Assembly: GCF_002735645.1 (NCBI RefSeq) | Contig: NZ_PDZG01000034.1 | Span: forward strand, 1-50,951 | Direction: 5' to 3' | DNA: 50,951 bases | Source: Iodobacter sp. BJB302 | Lineage (GTDB): Bacteria > Pseudomonadota > Gammaproteobacteria > Burkholderiales > Chitinibacteraceae | Shown: positions 9,644 to 17,280 of the stretch, piece by piece | Position numbering within the stretch: position 1 is the stretch's first letter | How the letters are laid out: each line of letters opens with the position of its first letter | Translations under genes and position numbers: made by a program | The notes under the pieces: model-generated | What the model was told of the DNA's origin: nothing | The model's input: only the letters and a program-made list of their open reading frames with translations | The model's database searches: none

Positions 9644-11356
9644 TTATTGCTTGCTCTGGCGGTATTTTCGTAATATAAACCGCGCCGGATCAATGGCTTG
9701 TTGTAAGTCTGCCTCGATGGGGGCCGGGTCATGATGAAGCTGACAAGCCAGTGTTTCAGCCGCAATCAGCGCCCAGCTCAGCCCCCTGGAGCCGAGGCCT
9801 AACAAGCAATATGCGCCATTTAATCTGGGGATTTGATGAAGCTGGTGTATGGCCCCGCTAATACTCTGCGGATCCGGCAGGGCACCGGCAAGCGGCAGGC
9901 GATCCAGGCTGTTTGGGCGGTAGCAGGCGCGGCTGCCTGCACTCTGGCGGGGTGCAAAGGCAGGCAGCAAGGATTGCAGCTCAGATAGATTGGACTGCTC
10001 TGCAGAGGCTAAATCATCATTTTTAACTTCGGCGGCACCAATGCAGCGATAGCCCTGAAAAGCGGGGGTGATGTAGCCCGAGCCAGTAAGGCTGTGGCGC
10101 GGCGTTGCAGATGCGGGAATCAGCGTCGTGCTGCGCAATGTTTTACTCAGCGGCAATTCAAGTTCCGGAAGCAGCTTCAGGGCTTCGGTGGCATTGGCGA
10201 TAATTAAAACCGGCGCCGCAGCCAAAACGCCGCCATGCTGATCCAAAGCCTGCCACCCTTCGGTTGTGTGTATCAGCTGTTCCACATGGCTGTTGCAGCG
10301 CAGCTGTATCTGCGCTGGCCATTGCGCCAGATTGGCGCGGCATACGCTGGCAGGATTAGCCCAGCCCCCCTTGGGGAACCACCATCCACCGTGATTTGGG
10401 CACTCGCCCAGCAGGTTGGCAGCGGCGTCTTGAGTTATCCAGCTTAATACTTTTTCAGGTAAATCCCTGGCTATTTCCTGCATCAGCATGGCTTGCGTAT
10501 CGTCTTTGGCAATTTGCAAAATACCATCGCTACCAAAGAAAACATCCAGCCCTGCGTTTTTTAATTGCGTCAGGTGCGCTTTAGTTTCTGCACAGCCTGC
10601 ACGGCTTAGGCGGGCAGGGATATTGTCATCCCGGCTGGCGCTGGGGTGGAATAAACCCGCGTGGTTGCCCGATGATTGTGTGGCGATTTCGCCTTGTGCT
10701 TCCAGGATATCGATTTTCCAGCCACGAGCCGCCAGCCGCGCAGCAATGCTGGTTCCGGCAAGCCCCGCGCCAATAATCATGGCGTGGTGAGGGTGCTTTG
10801 GCGTTTTATCAAAGGGCGGGCGCGTGCACAGACCCGCCTGATAGTCCCCCCAATCCTGCAGCAGATAGCCTGCGCTTTTTAAATGCGCCTCTCCGGATTT
10901 TTCGCGGGTGACCACGCGTGTGGCCGCGCCCGATAAGCGCCAAAGGGCTTTGTAGTGTGCGGTACTCAGATCAGGCGTGTTGATATCGGCCGCATCCAGA
11001 GTGGCGCTCAGGCTGCGAAGCTGGGCCAGTGGCTCGCCCCACATCAGCGTAAGAATCAGTGCGCCGTCTTCTAAATGAATTCGCTGAAAGCCACGCGGTA
11101 AAGCGGGCCATTTACTGACTAATTCATCATGTAAAGCGGCCAGCTCCGGCAGCGGGCAGGCCGCCAAGCTGGCTGTATTAATCATGGCAAAGTAATAAAA
11201 GCGCTGGCTGCGCTTTGGGTCTTGCCGCCACGCCTGCCAGGCCTGCAAAAAGCCCGCACCATCTGCAAAATCAAATTGCAGCATGACAAAGCGATCTTTA
11301 TTTTGCCAGCGGTCTGGCAATTGATGGCGGGCTAAAAAAGGGTGAAGTACAGGCAT
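9644..11356 (-). CDS. mnmC: tRNA (mnm5s2U34) modification protein MnmC; methyltransferase half degenerate
   Basis: MnmC finishes the wobble-uridine modification mnm5s2U34 in certain tRNAs. Its FAD domain removes carboxymethyl from cmnm5U and its N-terminal SAM domain methylates nm5U. Here the C-terminal FAD domain (from about residue 190) is intact, with AMIIGAGLAGTSIAARLA, SSGNHAGLFHP and a closing LGLGSRGLSWALI. The N-terminal ~185 residues align by HQLPDRWQNKDRFVMLQ and QAWQAWRQD, but the glycine-rich SAM loop reads FDFADGAGF instead of FGFGTGLNF-like. The acidic LDGFSPAKNP-type segment is not present either. The protein is 570 residues against the usual 620-690. It is translated right after mdfA, sharing one base of TGATG. 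Confidence 0.85.
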   Translation of the reverse strand: MPVLHPFLARHQLPDRWQNKDRFVMLQFDFADGAGFLQAWQAWRQDPKRSQRFYYFAMINTASLAACPLPELAALHDELVSKWPALPRGFQRIHLEDGALILTLMWGEPLAQLRSLSATLDAADINTPDLSTAHYKALWRLSGAATRVVTREKSGEAHLKSAGYLLQDWGDYQAGLCTRPPFDKTPKHPHHAMIIGAGLAGTSIAARLAARGWKIDILEAQGEIATQSSGNHAGLFHPSASRDDNIPARLSRAGCAETKAHLTQLKNAGLDVFFGSDGILQIAKDDTQAMLMQEIARDLPEKVLSWITQDAAANLLGECPNHGGWWFPKGGWANPASVCRANLAQWPAQIQLRCNSHVEQLIHTTEGWQALDQHGGVLAAAPVLIIANATEALKLLPELELPLSKTLRSTTLIPASATPRHSLTGSGYITPAFQGYRCIGAAEVKNDDLASAEQSNLSELQSLLPAFAPRQSAGSRACYRPNSLDRLPLAGALPDPQSISGAIHQLHQIPRLNGAYCLLGLGSRGLSWALIAAETLACQLHHDPAPIEADLQQAIDPARFILRKYRQSKQ

Positions 11357-12591
11357 CAGGCTTTAAGCGCCTCAATGCGCTGATGTTTATCCATAAAGCG
11401 TTTGAGTGCGATCACAAATACCGCACCCACCATCAGCAGGGCGGTAGCAAAAAAGCGGTTACCTGCCAGTAAATGTCCTGCCTTGATGCCTTCAATACCC
11501 AGCGAGTAAACGCCCATGGTGATCATGCCGAATGCGGCGGCGACCGTGCCCTTGCTGACGTTACTGGAAAAAAGCACCAGCCTGAATAAGCCGGCGTTCA
11601 CAAGCCCGCAGCCAAAAGCATAGAAGCTAATACCAATCACCAATGAAATATAGTGGCCAGGGGCGATCATCATACTAATAAAGCAAAATCCCAGCCCAAA
11701 CAGCTGTGGAATCAAACCAAGGCCAATCATGCGCCGCACGGGTAAATAATTGCTTAATTTAGCCAGCGTGAAGTTGCCAATAATCAACGCACCAAACACA
11801 GGCATTTGCCAGTAGCCAAATTCAATTGGGGAAAGGCCCGCGTCTTTAATCAGGATAACGGGCGAAATGCCAATCCAGGTCAGCAGGGGGACGCTGCATA
11901 GGCCCATCGCTAATGCGCCGGTTAAAAAATGCGTATTGCCAAAAACTTTTCTGTAATCCTGCCAGACCGCATTCAAAGTGAACGGTGTATTGGCCTTGGC
12001 GGGTGTCACCGTTGGCATGGCGTGCCAGAGGCCAACAAAAGCAACAAAAGACACTGCCGCAATTAAAACAAAAATCATCCGCCATGGCGCAAATTCAATC
12101 ATGATTGCGCCCGCAAGAGGGCCAAGCAAAGGGGCGATCATTGCCACATTGGCCATCAGTGCTGTTACTTTAATGGCGGTTTTTTCGTCGAAGGATTCTT
12201 GTACCAGTGCATAGCCCACTGCACCAATAAAACACATGCCTACGCCCTGAAAAACCCGCAGCACAATAAATTGCTCGATCGTGCGATTCAGCAGGGTGAG
12301 TAAGCACATACAAATAAAAAACATCACCCCTGTCAGCATCACCGGCCTGCGGCCTATCCGGTCGGACAGCGGGCCCAGCAGCCATTGCAATGAGGCTCCG
12401 CCAACCAGATAAGCGGTCATCGAGGTGGGTATCCACTGTGGGCCCGCGTTAAATTCGTGCGTCACCGCCAGCATGCCCGGCAAAATCATATCGTTAGCGA
12501 TATAGGTAGAGAATTCAAATAATACTAATGCCAGCGGCAAAAGCAGGGTACGCCAAGTGAGCTGCGTAATAAGGGCGGGAGATGCGGGCAT
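11356..12591 (-). CDS. mdfA: MdfA-like MFS multidrug/proton antiporter
   Basis: The 411-residue inner-membrane protein has twelve predicted transmembrane segments. It resembles E. coli MdfA closely along its length: FEFSTYIANDMILPGML carries the membrane-embedded acidic residue region of TM1, PTSMTAYLVGG, then motif A LLGPLSDRIGRRPVMLTG. TALMANVAMIAPLLGPLAGA is the antiporter motif C region. MdfA exports diverse cationic and neutral compounds and can work as a Na/K-proton antiporter at high pH. It overlaps mnmC start-to-stop, so the two are likely co-translated although functionally unrelated. No clear Shine-Dalgarno precedes the ATG. Confidence 0.9.
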   Translation of the reverse strand: MPASPALITQLTWRTLLLPLALVLFEFSTYIANDMILPGMLAVTHEFNAGPQWIPTSMTAYLVGGASLQWLLGPLSDRIGRRPVMLTGVMFFICMCLLTLLNRTIEQFIVLRVFQGVGMCFIGAVGYALVQESFDEKTAIKVTALMANVAMIAPLLGPLAGAIMIEFAPWRMIFVLIAAVSFVAFVGLWHAMPTVTPAKANTPFTLNAVWQDYRKVFGNTHFLTGALAMGLCSVPLLTWIGISPVILIKDAGLSPIEFGYWQMPVFGALIIGNFTLAKLSNYLPVRRMIGLGLIPQLFGLGFCFISMMIAPGHYISLVIGISFYAFGCGLVNAGLFRLVLFSSNVSKGTVAAAFGMITMGVYSLGIEGIKAGHLLAGNRFFATALLMVGAVFVIALKRFMDKHQRIEALKA

Positions 12592-12670
12592 GAAATGTAA
12601 GCAGGGCGATGATTAACCAAGTATTTTGTCGTGTTTGGCATAATTTAGATAGGGAAGGATTGCCAGCCGC

Positions 12671-12844
12671 TTAATTATTTTCTGCGGCTGAGGCTTGCTC
12701 TGCCGCTTGTTTCAGTACGACACCCTCTACTTGCTTGGCTTTTTCTAAAGCTTCGCGTTGCGGCTCGGCAATTTTATGCGGCGCTGGGCTAGGGCCGCAG
12801 GCGCTCAGAGTAATGACAAGAGGGATAATGAAAAGTGATTTCAT
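12671..12844 (-). CDS. Small outer-membrane lipoprotein (57 aa), unknown function
   Basis: A 57-residue ORF starts at ATG 12844 and ends at TAA 12671. The first 16 residues, MKSLFIIPLVITLSAC, are a type II signal peptide with lipobox LSAC and the lipidated Cys at 16. The remainder is short and charged, with a helical segment around EPQREALEKAKQVEGVV and a polar tail AENN. Similar tiny lipoproteins are common in Betaproteobacteria, but no function is known to me. It lies upstream of mdfA on the same strand with an 80-base gap, so it may share its transcript. Confidence 0.75.
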   Translation of the reverse strand: MKSLFIIPLVITLSACGPSPAPHKIAEPQREALEKAKQVEGVVLKQAAEQASAAENN

Positions 12845-12877
12845 GATAGGCCTGTGTTGTAAGGGAATTTCGAAGTA

Positions 12878-12986
12878 AGCCCAAATCCCAGTCCGTAGAG
12901 AACACGGAAGCTTTACGGAGAAAGCCTTGTTTTGCTGCGTTTTTCCCGCGCACCTTCGTGCTTTACGGGGTTTAAGGTTTGGGTTT
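12878..12986. repeat. Degenerate inverted-repeat unit related to the prfB-lysS element ends
   Basis: The left arm (12879-12920) contains GCCCAAATCCCA, then TAGAGAACACGGAAG and TTTACGGAG. The right arm, read on the minus strand from 12986, begins AAACCCAAACC and contains CCCCGTAAAGCACGAAGG. Both follow the same word order as the 52-bp terminal repeats at 29155 and 29709 (AACCCAAATC ... AGAGAACACGGAGG ... CACGGAG). The unit holds no ORF. It fills the gap between the lipoprotein gene and pdxJ and resembles a MITE-like or solo remnant. Confidence 0.6.
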
Positions 12987-13006
12987 GCTTTGCGTAATAT
13001 CAGCTG

Positions 13007-13765
13007 TTAATCGTAAGCATTCTGAATGCACTGCAGGTATTCGCTTACCGTTTGTGTATATCCCAGCTCCAGCGCATCGGCAATAAAGGCGTGGCCGATG
13101 GAGACTTCCAGCACGCCGGGTACGGCACGTAAAAAGCGGGTTAAATTGTCACGATTTAAATCGTGGCCGGCATTGATGCCCAATCCCAGAGCCAGAGCGG
13201 CCTCTGCAGTGGCCGTAAAACCTGCCAAAACCTGCTCTTCTTTGTCTGTGCCGTAAGCATTGGCGTAGGTTTCGGTATAAAGCTCGATACGATCAGCTCC
13301 CAGCTCGGCCACAAAGGGCATCACAGCAGGGTTTGGGTCCATAAAGAGGCTGACGCGCACGCCCAGTGCTTTGCATTCTGCGATCAGCGGGCGTAAGCGA
13401 TCCATATCGGCGGGCAAATTCCAGCCCACATTGGAGGTGAATTGCTCTTCGCTGTCGGGCACAAAGGTGGCCTGATGCGGGCGGTATTCACGGATAAAAT
13501 CCATCAGGTTTTGGGTGGGGTTGCCTTCAATATTGTATTCGGCCTGCGGCCAGCTTTTAAGTAAGGCGGCTAAATCACTCACATCATTGCTACGGATATG
13601 ACGCGCATCGGGGCGTGGGTGGACGGTAATGCCCTGAGCACCGGCAGCAAGGCAAATCTGCGCAGCTTTTACAACACAGGGTATGCCCAGATGGCGGGTA
13701 TTGCGCAGCAGCGCTACTTTATTTACGTTAACAGAGAGGGCGCATGGGTGTGTTGGCGTTGTCAT
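13007..13765 (-). CDS. pdxJ: Pyridoxine 5'-phosphate synthase
   Basis: The 252-residue TIM-barrel enzyme condenses deoxyxylulose-5-phosphate with 3-amino-2-oxopropyl phosphate to give pyridoxine 5'-phosphate in the DXP-dependent B6 pathway. Family segments are LSVNVNKVALLRNTR, GITVHPRPDARHI, EYNIEGNP, CTF-region equivalent ATFVPDS, RIELYTE, GLGINAGHDLN and EVSIGHAFIADAL, which includes the active-site His of the GHA loop. Length is normal. In many proteobacteria pdxJ follows recO; that linkage is absent here. The ATG lacks a strong ribosome-binding site. Confidence 0.96.
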   Translation of the reverse strand: MTTPTHPCALSVNVNKVALLRNTRHLGIPCVVKAAQICLAAGAQGITVHPRPDARHIRSNDVSDLAALLKSWPQAEYNIEGNPTQNLMDFIREYRPHQATFVPDSEEQFTSNVGWNLPADMDRLRPLIAECKALGVRVSLFMDPNPAVMPFVAELGADRIELYTETYANAYGTDKEEQVLAGFTATAEAALALGLGINAGHDLNRDNLTRFLRAVPGVLEVSIGHAFIADALELGYTQTVSEYLQCIQNAYD

Positions 13766-13809
13766 GGTGATGTGTTTTCTTTTAATAAGACAGCAAGTGG
13801 TGCGTGGCG

Positions 13810-14466
13810 TTAGAAAGAGGATTGAACAATCATGTCACGGCGGATCAAAAGCCCAAGCTCTTTCGTTTTTGTAAGGATGCAAGAGGGGGATTCTGCCTCA
13901 AGCTCGCCCAAAGAGCCATAGCCCCAGAGTACACCACAGGCATTTAAACCATTGATATGCGCGGCTTGCAAATCAACGGCACGATCGCCAATCATTAGTG
14001 TTTGCCGGTCGATCGACTGGCTGGCTAGCAAAGATTCAATCTGCTGCCATTTATGGATGCCAATATCACCACCGCAGATAAAATCAAAGTAATCGCTGAT
14101 GCCAAATAGTTTCAGAATTTTATCGGCAAAATCGGCGCGTTTAGAGGTGCAAATCCCCGTGCGGATATTCTGTGTTGCCAGCGTTTGCAGTGCTTCTGCG
14201 ATGCCGGGGTAGAGCGTATTTTCTGAATAACCCACTTCAGCGTAGCGCTCGCGGTATTTTGCGACCAGCGCAGCAATTTCTGCATCATCATTCACCCCCG
14301 TAATCAGCTTGAAGGATGCATCCAGAGGCGGGCCAATATACTGCGCCAGCGATGCCTCGGCTTGCTGTGGATAGCCTCGTGATTCAAGGGCGTAATTAAT
14401 CGAGCGGGAAATCCCTGTAAATGGATCACTGATTGTGCCGTCTAAATCAAATAAAAGCTGAGCCAT
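13810..14466 (-). CDS. HAD-superfamily phosphatase, phosphoglycolate-phosphatase-like
   Basis: The 218-residue protein has the HAD motifs in order: LLFDLDGTISDP (motif I, nucleophile Asp), CTSKRADFADKIL (motif II Ser/Thr and Lys region), GDRAVDLQAA (motif III acidic pair). The cap insertion between motif I and II is helical (C1 type), as in Gph/PpaX-like enzymes. Substrate cannot be told from sequence; phosphoglycolate or a nucleotide monophosphate is possible. It starts 18 bases after the upstream VOC gene stop, so the two are probably co-transcribed. Confidence 0.85.
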   Translation of the reverse strand: MAQLLFDLDGTISDPFTGISRSINYALESRGYPQQAEASLAQYIGPPLDASFKLITGVNDDAEIAALVAKYRERYAEVGYSENTLYPGIAEALQTLATQNIRTGICTSKRADFADKILKLFGISDYFDFICGGDIGIHKWQQIESLLASQSIDRQTLMIGDRAVDLQAAHINGLNACGVLWGYGSLGELEAESPSCILTKTKELGLLIRRDMIVQSSF

Positions 14467-14484
14467 GCGTATCCATGATGTGAT

Positions 14485-14883
14485 TTAAAGGGGGGGGGGT
14501 GCCATAAAGACCAGCTCCCAGATATGCCCGTCTAAATCCTGAAAGCCATGTGCGTACATAAAACCATGATCCTGCGGGTCGTTATAGGTAGCGCCACCTG
14601 CGGCTACCGCCTTGGCCACTATTTCATCGACTTCTTTATGGCTGTCGCACGACAGGCAAAGCAGTATCTCGGTGTGGGTGTGGGCATTACAAAGGGGCTT
14701 GGGCGTAAAGGTTTGAAATCTGGTTTCGTTTAACAGCATGACAAAAATATCATCTGAAACAATCATACAGCTGGCACTGCTGTCAGAATACTGAGGGTTA
14801 AAACTAAAACCCAGTGATTGAAAAAAACCAAGGGATGCTTCGAGGTTTTTTACAGGCAAATTAACAAATATTTTACGGCTCAT
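14485..14883 (-). CDS. VOC (glyoxalase/bleomycin resistance) family protein
   Basis: The 132-residue protein has two beta-alpha-beta-beta-beta modules. IFVNLPVKNLEASLGFFQSLGFSF opens the first, split here as FVNLPVKNLEAS followed by LGFFQSLGF. The C-terminal FQDLDGHIWELVFM carries the usual DxDGHxxEL metal-site Glu. Subfamily and substrate are unknown. The coding strand ends in a run of ten C residues (14490-14499) that encodes the last prolines and touches the stop. A one-base slip would replace the last residues and read on toward the HAD gene. Confidence 0.85.
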   Translation of the reverse strand: MSRKIFVNLPVKNLEASLGFFQSLGFSFNPQYSDSSASCMIVSDDIFVMLLNETRFQTFTPKPLCNAHTHTEILLCLSCDSHKEVDEIVAKAVAAGGATYNDPQDHGFMYAHGFQDLDGHIWELVFMAPPPL

Positions 14884-15048
14884 AGCTACACCCTCAGAAT
14901 AGGATTTCAGCGTGGCAGATTCCTTGCGCTGTTGACTAAGACGCCAAAGCGCCCAATCCAGTGTAGAGAGCGCTGGGCTAAATCGCTACTGATCCGTGTT
15001 TGTTTGTTAATTTTAAGGTAAGAATAAGTAAGCGAATTGGGCGCTTGC

Positions 15049-15213
15049 CTATTTTTTAAGTGGCTCGCACCAGCAATCGCCACTTTTGGCAGAGCAAACA
15101 CGTATTTCATTTGCGCAAGGCAGCGGGCTTTCTACCCAAGTTTCTGGCTTTTTAGTCTTACTGCTGAGCAAGCCTTTAATGATTTCTTCATCTACTGCGG
15201 CCCCTGCCTGCAT
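15049..15213 (-). CDS. Small cysteine-containing cytosolic protein (54 aa), unknown
   Basis: The ORF starts at ATG 15213 with TAGGAG nine bases upstream and ends TAG at 15049. It encodes an N-terminal helix (VDEEIIKGLLSSKTKK) and a C-terminal part with four Cys in the segments SPLPCANEIRVC, GDCW and WCEP. That pattern could hold a metal or disulfides. No signal peptide is evident. The stop of the tiny lipoprotein gene upstream overlaps its ribosome-binding site, so the two are coupled. I do not recognise the family. Confidence 0.55.
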   Translation of the reverse strand: MQAGAAVDEEIIKGLLSSKTKKPETWVESPLPCANEIRVCSAKSGDCWCEPLKK

Positions 15214-15222
15214 CAGCGGCTC

Positions 15223-15339
15223 CTAGTAGAGCGGCGCATTTCGATGGTCATCCAGTTGCTTGCCCGCAACCGCACCCAATAGCGTGCAGCCACAAAGCGG
15301 GGCAGTCAAAAATAGACTGCACAGAAATTTATTTGGCAT
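15223..15339 (-). CDS. Tiny lipoprotein (38 aa), unknown
   Basis: From ATG 15339, 38 residues begin MPNKFLCSLFLTAPLCGC. The hydrophobic stretch ending LCGC resembles a lipoprotein signal with lipidated Cys18, leaving a 20-residue mature peptide ending in DDHRNAPLY. No strong ribosome-binding site is seen. Its stop lies in the Shine-Dalgarno of the next small gene. The size is like entericidin-class lipoproteins but there is no sequence similarity I can point to. Confidence 0.5.
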   Translation of the reverse strand: MPNKFLCSLFLTAPLCGCTLLGAVAGKQLDDHRNAPLY

Positions 15340-15415
15340 GGATATTCGCTGGAATAGTAATGCCGCTACCTTACGCCACCTAAAAGAAATATGCCGTTGC
15401 AATAAGTGCGGATTG

Positions 15416-15889
15416 TTATTTGTCTGTAACTGAAATCCAGATTTCAACCTCGCCCGAACCTGCATTCCAGTCAAACGTGGCCTCATAAATTTCAAAATCT
15501 GGCTTATGCGCGGATTGATAAGCAGAGTGCGGCAGCCATTCATTACAAATCGCCCCCCATAATGCGCCCAACTGAATAAGGGGGCCGCTGTGTTTAAAGA
15601 CGGCATATTGCTGGCTGGCAATCCGCATCCTGCCCATGTCAGTGGGTACGTCCTGTAACGATGCGACTTCAACTCCACACATATATTCAAAGCCCAGTGC
15701 CGGATCATGCCCGCACATTACGCCGTAAACATTTGATCCTTGCTGGCCAGGGAGGGGCAGAAGCGAGCGAAACTGCCGCCATTGCTCAGGCTGGCTTTGG
15801 ATGGATTCAGCAAAACCATGTTGCTGCCTTAAGCCACCCAGCAGCATGGGGCGGCCTTGTTCAAACCGTATGGGGTGCAATGAGCTCAA
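15416..15889 (-). CDS. GyrI-like small-molecule-binding domain protein (TTG start)
   Basis: The 157-residue protein is a stand-alone effector-binding domain of the AraC/MerR-associated GyrI superfamily. These proteins bind hydrophobic small molecules or, in SbmC/GyrI, gyrase. Visible features are the paired SHS2-like modules, with GLRQQHGFAESI, SNVYGVMCGHDP, the middle GRMRIASQQYAVFKHSG segment, and a closing FEIYEATFDWNAGSGEVEIW. No DNA-binding domain is attached. No ATG fits the family start; TTG at 15889, preceded by AGGA eight bases upstream, was chosen. A second GyrI-like gene lies at 46825. Confidence 0.7.
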   Translation of the reverse strand: MSSLHPIRFEQGRPMLLGGLRQQHGFAESIQSQPEQWRQFRSLLPLPGQQGSNVYGVMCGHDPALGFEYMCGVEVASLQDVPTDMGRMRIASQQYAVFKHSGPLIQLGALWGAICNEWLPHSAYQSAHKPDFEIYEATFDWNAGSGEVEIWISVTDK

Positions 15890-15935
15890 TTTGTGATCCT
15901 GAAAAAATGATAAGCAGGGCAGGCAAATCGATGGC

Positions 15936-16265
15936 CTATGAAAACCACTGTTGTAATTTTTGTGCCGCCTGCTCTTTGATATCCGCCGTGATATACATCG
16001 ACACCATGCCAATTGCAGCGGCGAGTGCGCCCAAATCATCGCTGTAGCCCGCAACGGGAATCACATCAGGAATAGCATCCAGAGGCAAAATAAAATAGGC
16101 GAGTGCGCCAAACATAATGGTCTTGGCCCATGCGGGGGTTTCAGGACGCTGCGCTGCGTAATAAAGCCAGAGTGCTTTTTCGATGACTTCTTTGCCAGCC
16201 TTAAGGGCGAATGATTTGAGCTTTTGCCAGAAGCCGTCATCAGAGTAGTTTTGTGCTGCAGTCAT
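15936..16265 (-). CDS. YkvA-family (DUF1232) membrane-associated protein
   Basis: The 109-residue protein contains the DUF1232 core LAYFILPLDAIPDVIPVAGYSDD, given here in parts as LAYFILPLDAIPD and VIPVAGYSDD. A hydrophobic helix follows (LGALAAAIGMVSMYI). Function is unknown in this family; members are small inner-membrane proteins. ATG 16265 with AAGG eight bases upstream is preferred over GTG 16274. The region 16266-16496 upstream holds no gene that can be supported, only an 8-bp hairpin around 16383-16404. Confidence 0.85.
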   Translation of the reverse strand: MTAAQNYSDDGFWQKLKSFALKAGKEVIEKALWLYYAAQRPETPAWAKTIMFGALAYFILPLDAIPDVIPVAGYSDDLGALAAAIGMVSMYITADIKEQAAQKLQQWFS

Positions 16266-16496
16266 GAAGTTCACCTTGAGGTTGATGCTGATGCATGGGC
16301 ATTCTGGTATTTCAGTAGTGATGAAGATGGTTTGATGTCAGTAAATCCACATAAGCTACATCAATCAGCTGGCCGGGGCGAATCCCTGATTGCTGCATCA
16401 GGGACTCTGCTTCTTGTATCCCTGCTGCCTGGCTTTTATTTCTATATATCTGGCCATGAGTGTTGTTTTACCTTGTTTTTGTCTGCAGGGCGTAAC

Positions 16497-16826
16497 TCAA
16501 TCCACAATAAATAATTTTGCACCTGATACGGTAGAAGAGCGGTGTGGCTCTGCCTGATCGGCCACCTGGTAGCTCATGCCTGCGCTTAAAGTAAAGCGCC
16601 GCCCGTCTTCCAGCTCGGTGAGTAGTTCGCCATCCAGGCAAAGCAAAATGTGGCCCTTGCTGCACCAGTGGTCTGCTAAATAGCCTGCGCTGTATTCCAC
16701 CATGCGTACCCGCAGATCACCAAAATATTGGGTGCGCCAATAAGCTACACCTTTTTCGCCAGTATGTTCTGTGCGTTCAATGGCTGACCAGTCTGTAGTA
16801 CAAAAAGGGGTATCGGTGATTTTCAT
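16497..16826 (-). CDS. DHCW-motif-type cupin protein
   Basis: The 109-residue protein is a single small cupin. The variant signature ADHWCSKGHILLCLDGEL matches the 'DHCW motif cupin fold' group. It is followed by a second strand pair TLSAGMSYQVAD and a His in AEPHRSS. Cupin metals are bound by His/Glu; the chemistry here is unknown. ATG 16826 has GGAG seven bases upstream. The start overlaps the stop of the YidD-like gene by four bases (ATGA), so they are co-translated. Confidence 0.75.
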   Translation of the reverse strand: MKITDTPFCTTDWSAIERTEHTGEKGVAYWRTQYFGDLRVRMVEYSAGYLADHWCSKGHILLCLDGELLTELEDGRRFTLSAGMSYQVADQAEPHRSSTVSGAKLFIVD

Positions 16827-17221
16827 GCGGAGCTCCGGGAGTGAGAGGGCTTGCGTCGCCACCACGAACGTTTTTGCGTGGTTTTATATGATTTTTTCTT
16901 GTCCATGCTGCCGTTACAGGAGCCAAGACAGTCGCATACATCAATACAATCCAGTGCGTCGGTGAAATCACAATCCCCTCTTTGCGCGATGGCCGGGCGG
17001 CGCTGCAAAGGTGTGTGCAGGTGATAAATCTGCCCGCATCGAATCATGCGCTGCCTGAGAATAACGATTCCTGCCCATGCACCATGCCTGCGAATGCCCC
17101 GAAAGCCCAGTGTGGAGCAACTGGCCCTGCCTGTGTGAAAATGATAAGCGCAGCAAAAACCTTTGTAGGGTGAAATGTATTTTTTATAAAACCGGATGAA
17201 TAGCAGCAGAATATAGCGCAA
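16823..17221 (-). CDS. YidD-like membrane insertion factor paralogue (TTG start)
   Basis: The N-terminal 60 residues resemble YidD, a small amphipathic membrane protein that aids YidC-dependent insertion: LRYILLLFIRFYKKYISP, then CCAYHFHTGRASCSTLG and GIRRHGAWAG. This variant has the cysteine-rich TGxxSC pattern rather than the RFYPTCSEYA of canonical YidD, and a long basic tail (MDKKKSYKTTQKRSWWRR). Canonical yidD sits between rnpA and yidC; here it is isolated. The start is TTG at 17221, with AAAGG ten bases upstream. It couples to the cupin gene by ATGA overlap. Confidence 0.65.
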   Translation of the reverse strand: MRYILLLFIRFYKKYISPYKGFCCAYHFHTGRASCSTLGFRGIRRHGAWAGIVILRQRMIRCGQIYHLHTPLQRRPAIAQRGDCDFTDALDCIDVCDCLGSCNGSMDKKKSYKTTQKRSWWRRKPSHSRSSA

Positions 17222-17280
17222 GGCAAATTAACCTTTAATAGCATAACAAATGAGTTAAGCAGACCTGAATGCGTTTGTTT

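Noticed and set aside
16224-16514. Plus-strand ORF of 96 codons between the YkvA and cupin genes.
   Set aside because: It overlaps the YkvA start, has no ribosome-binding site, and its composition is not protein-like. Its hydrophobic segment alone is not enough.
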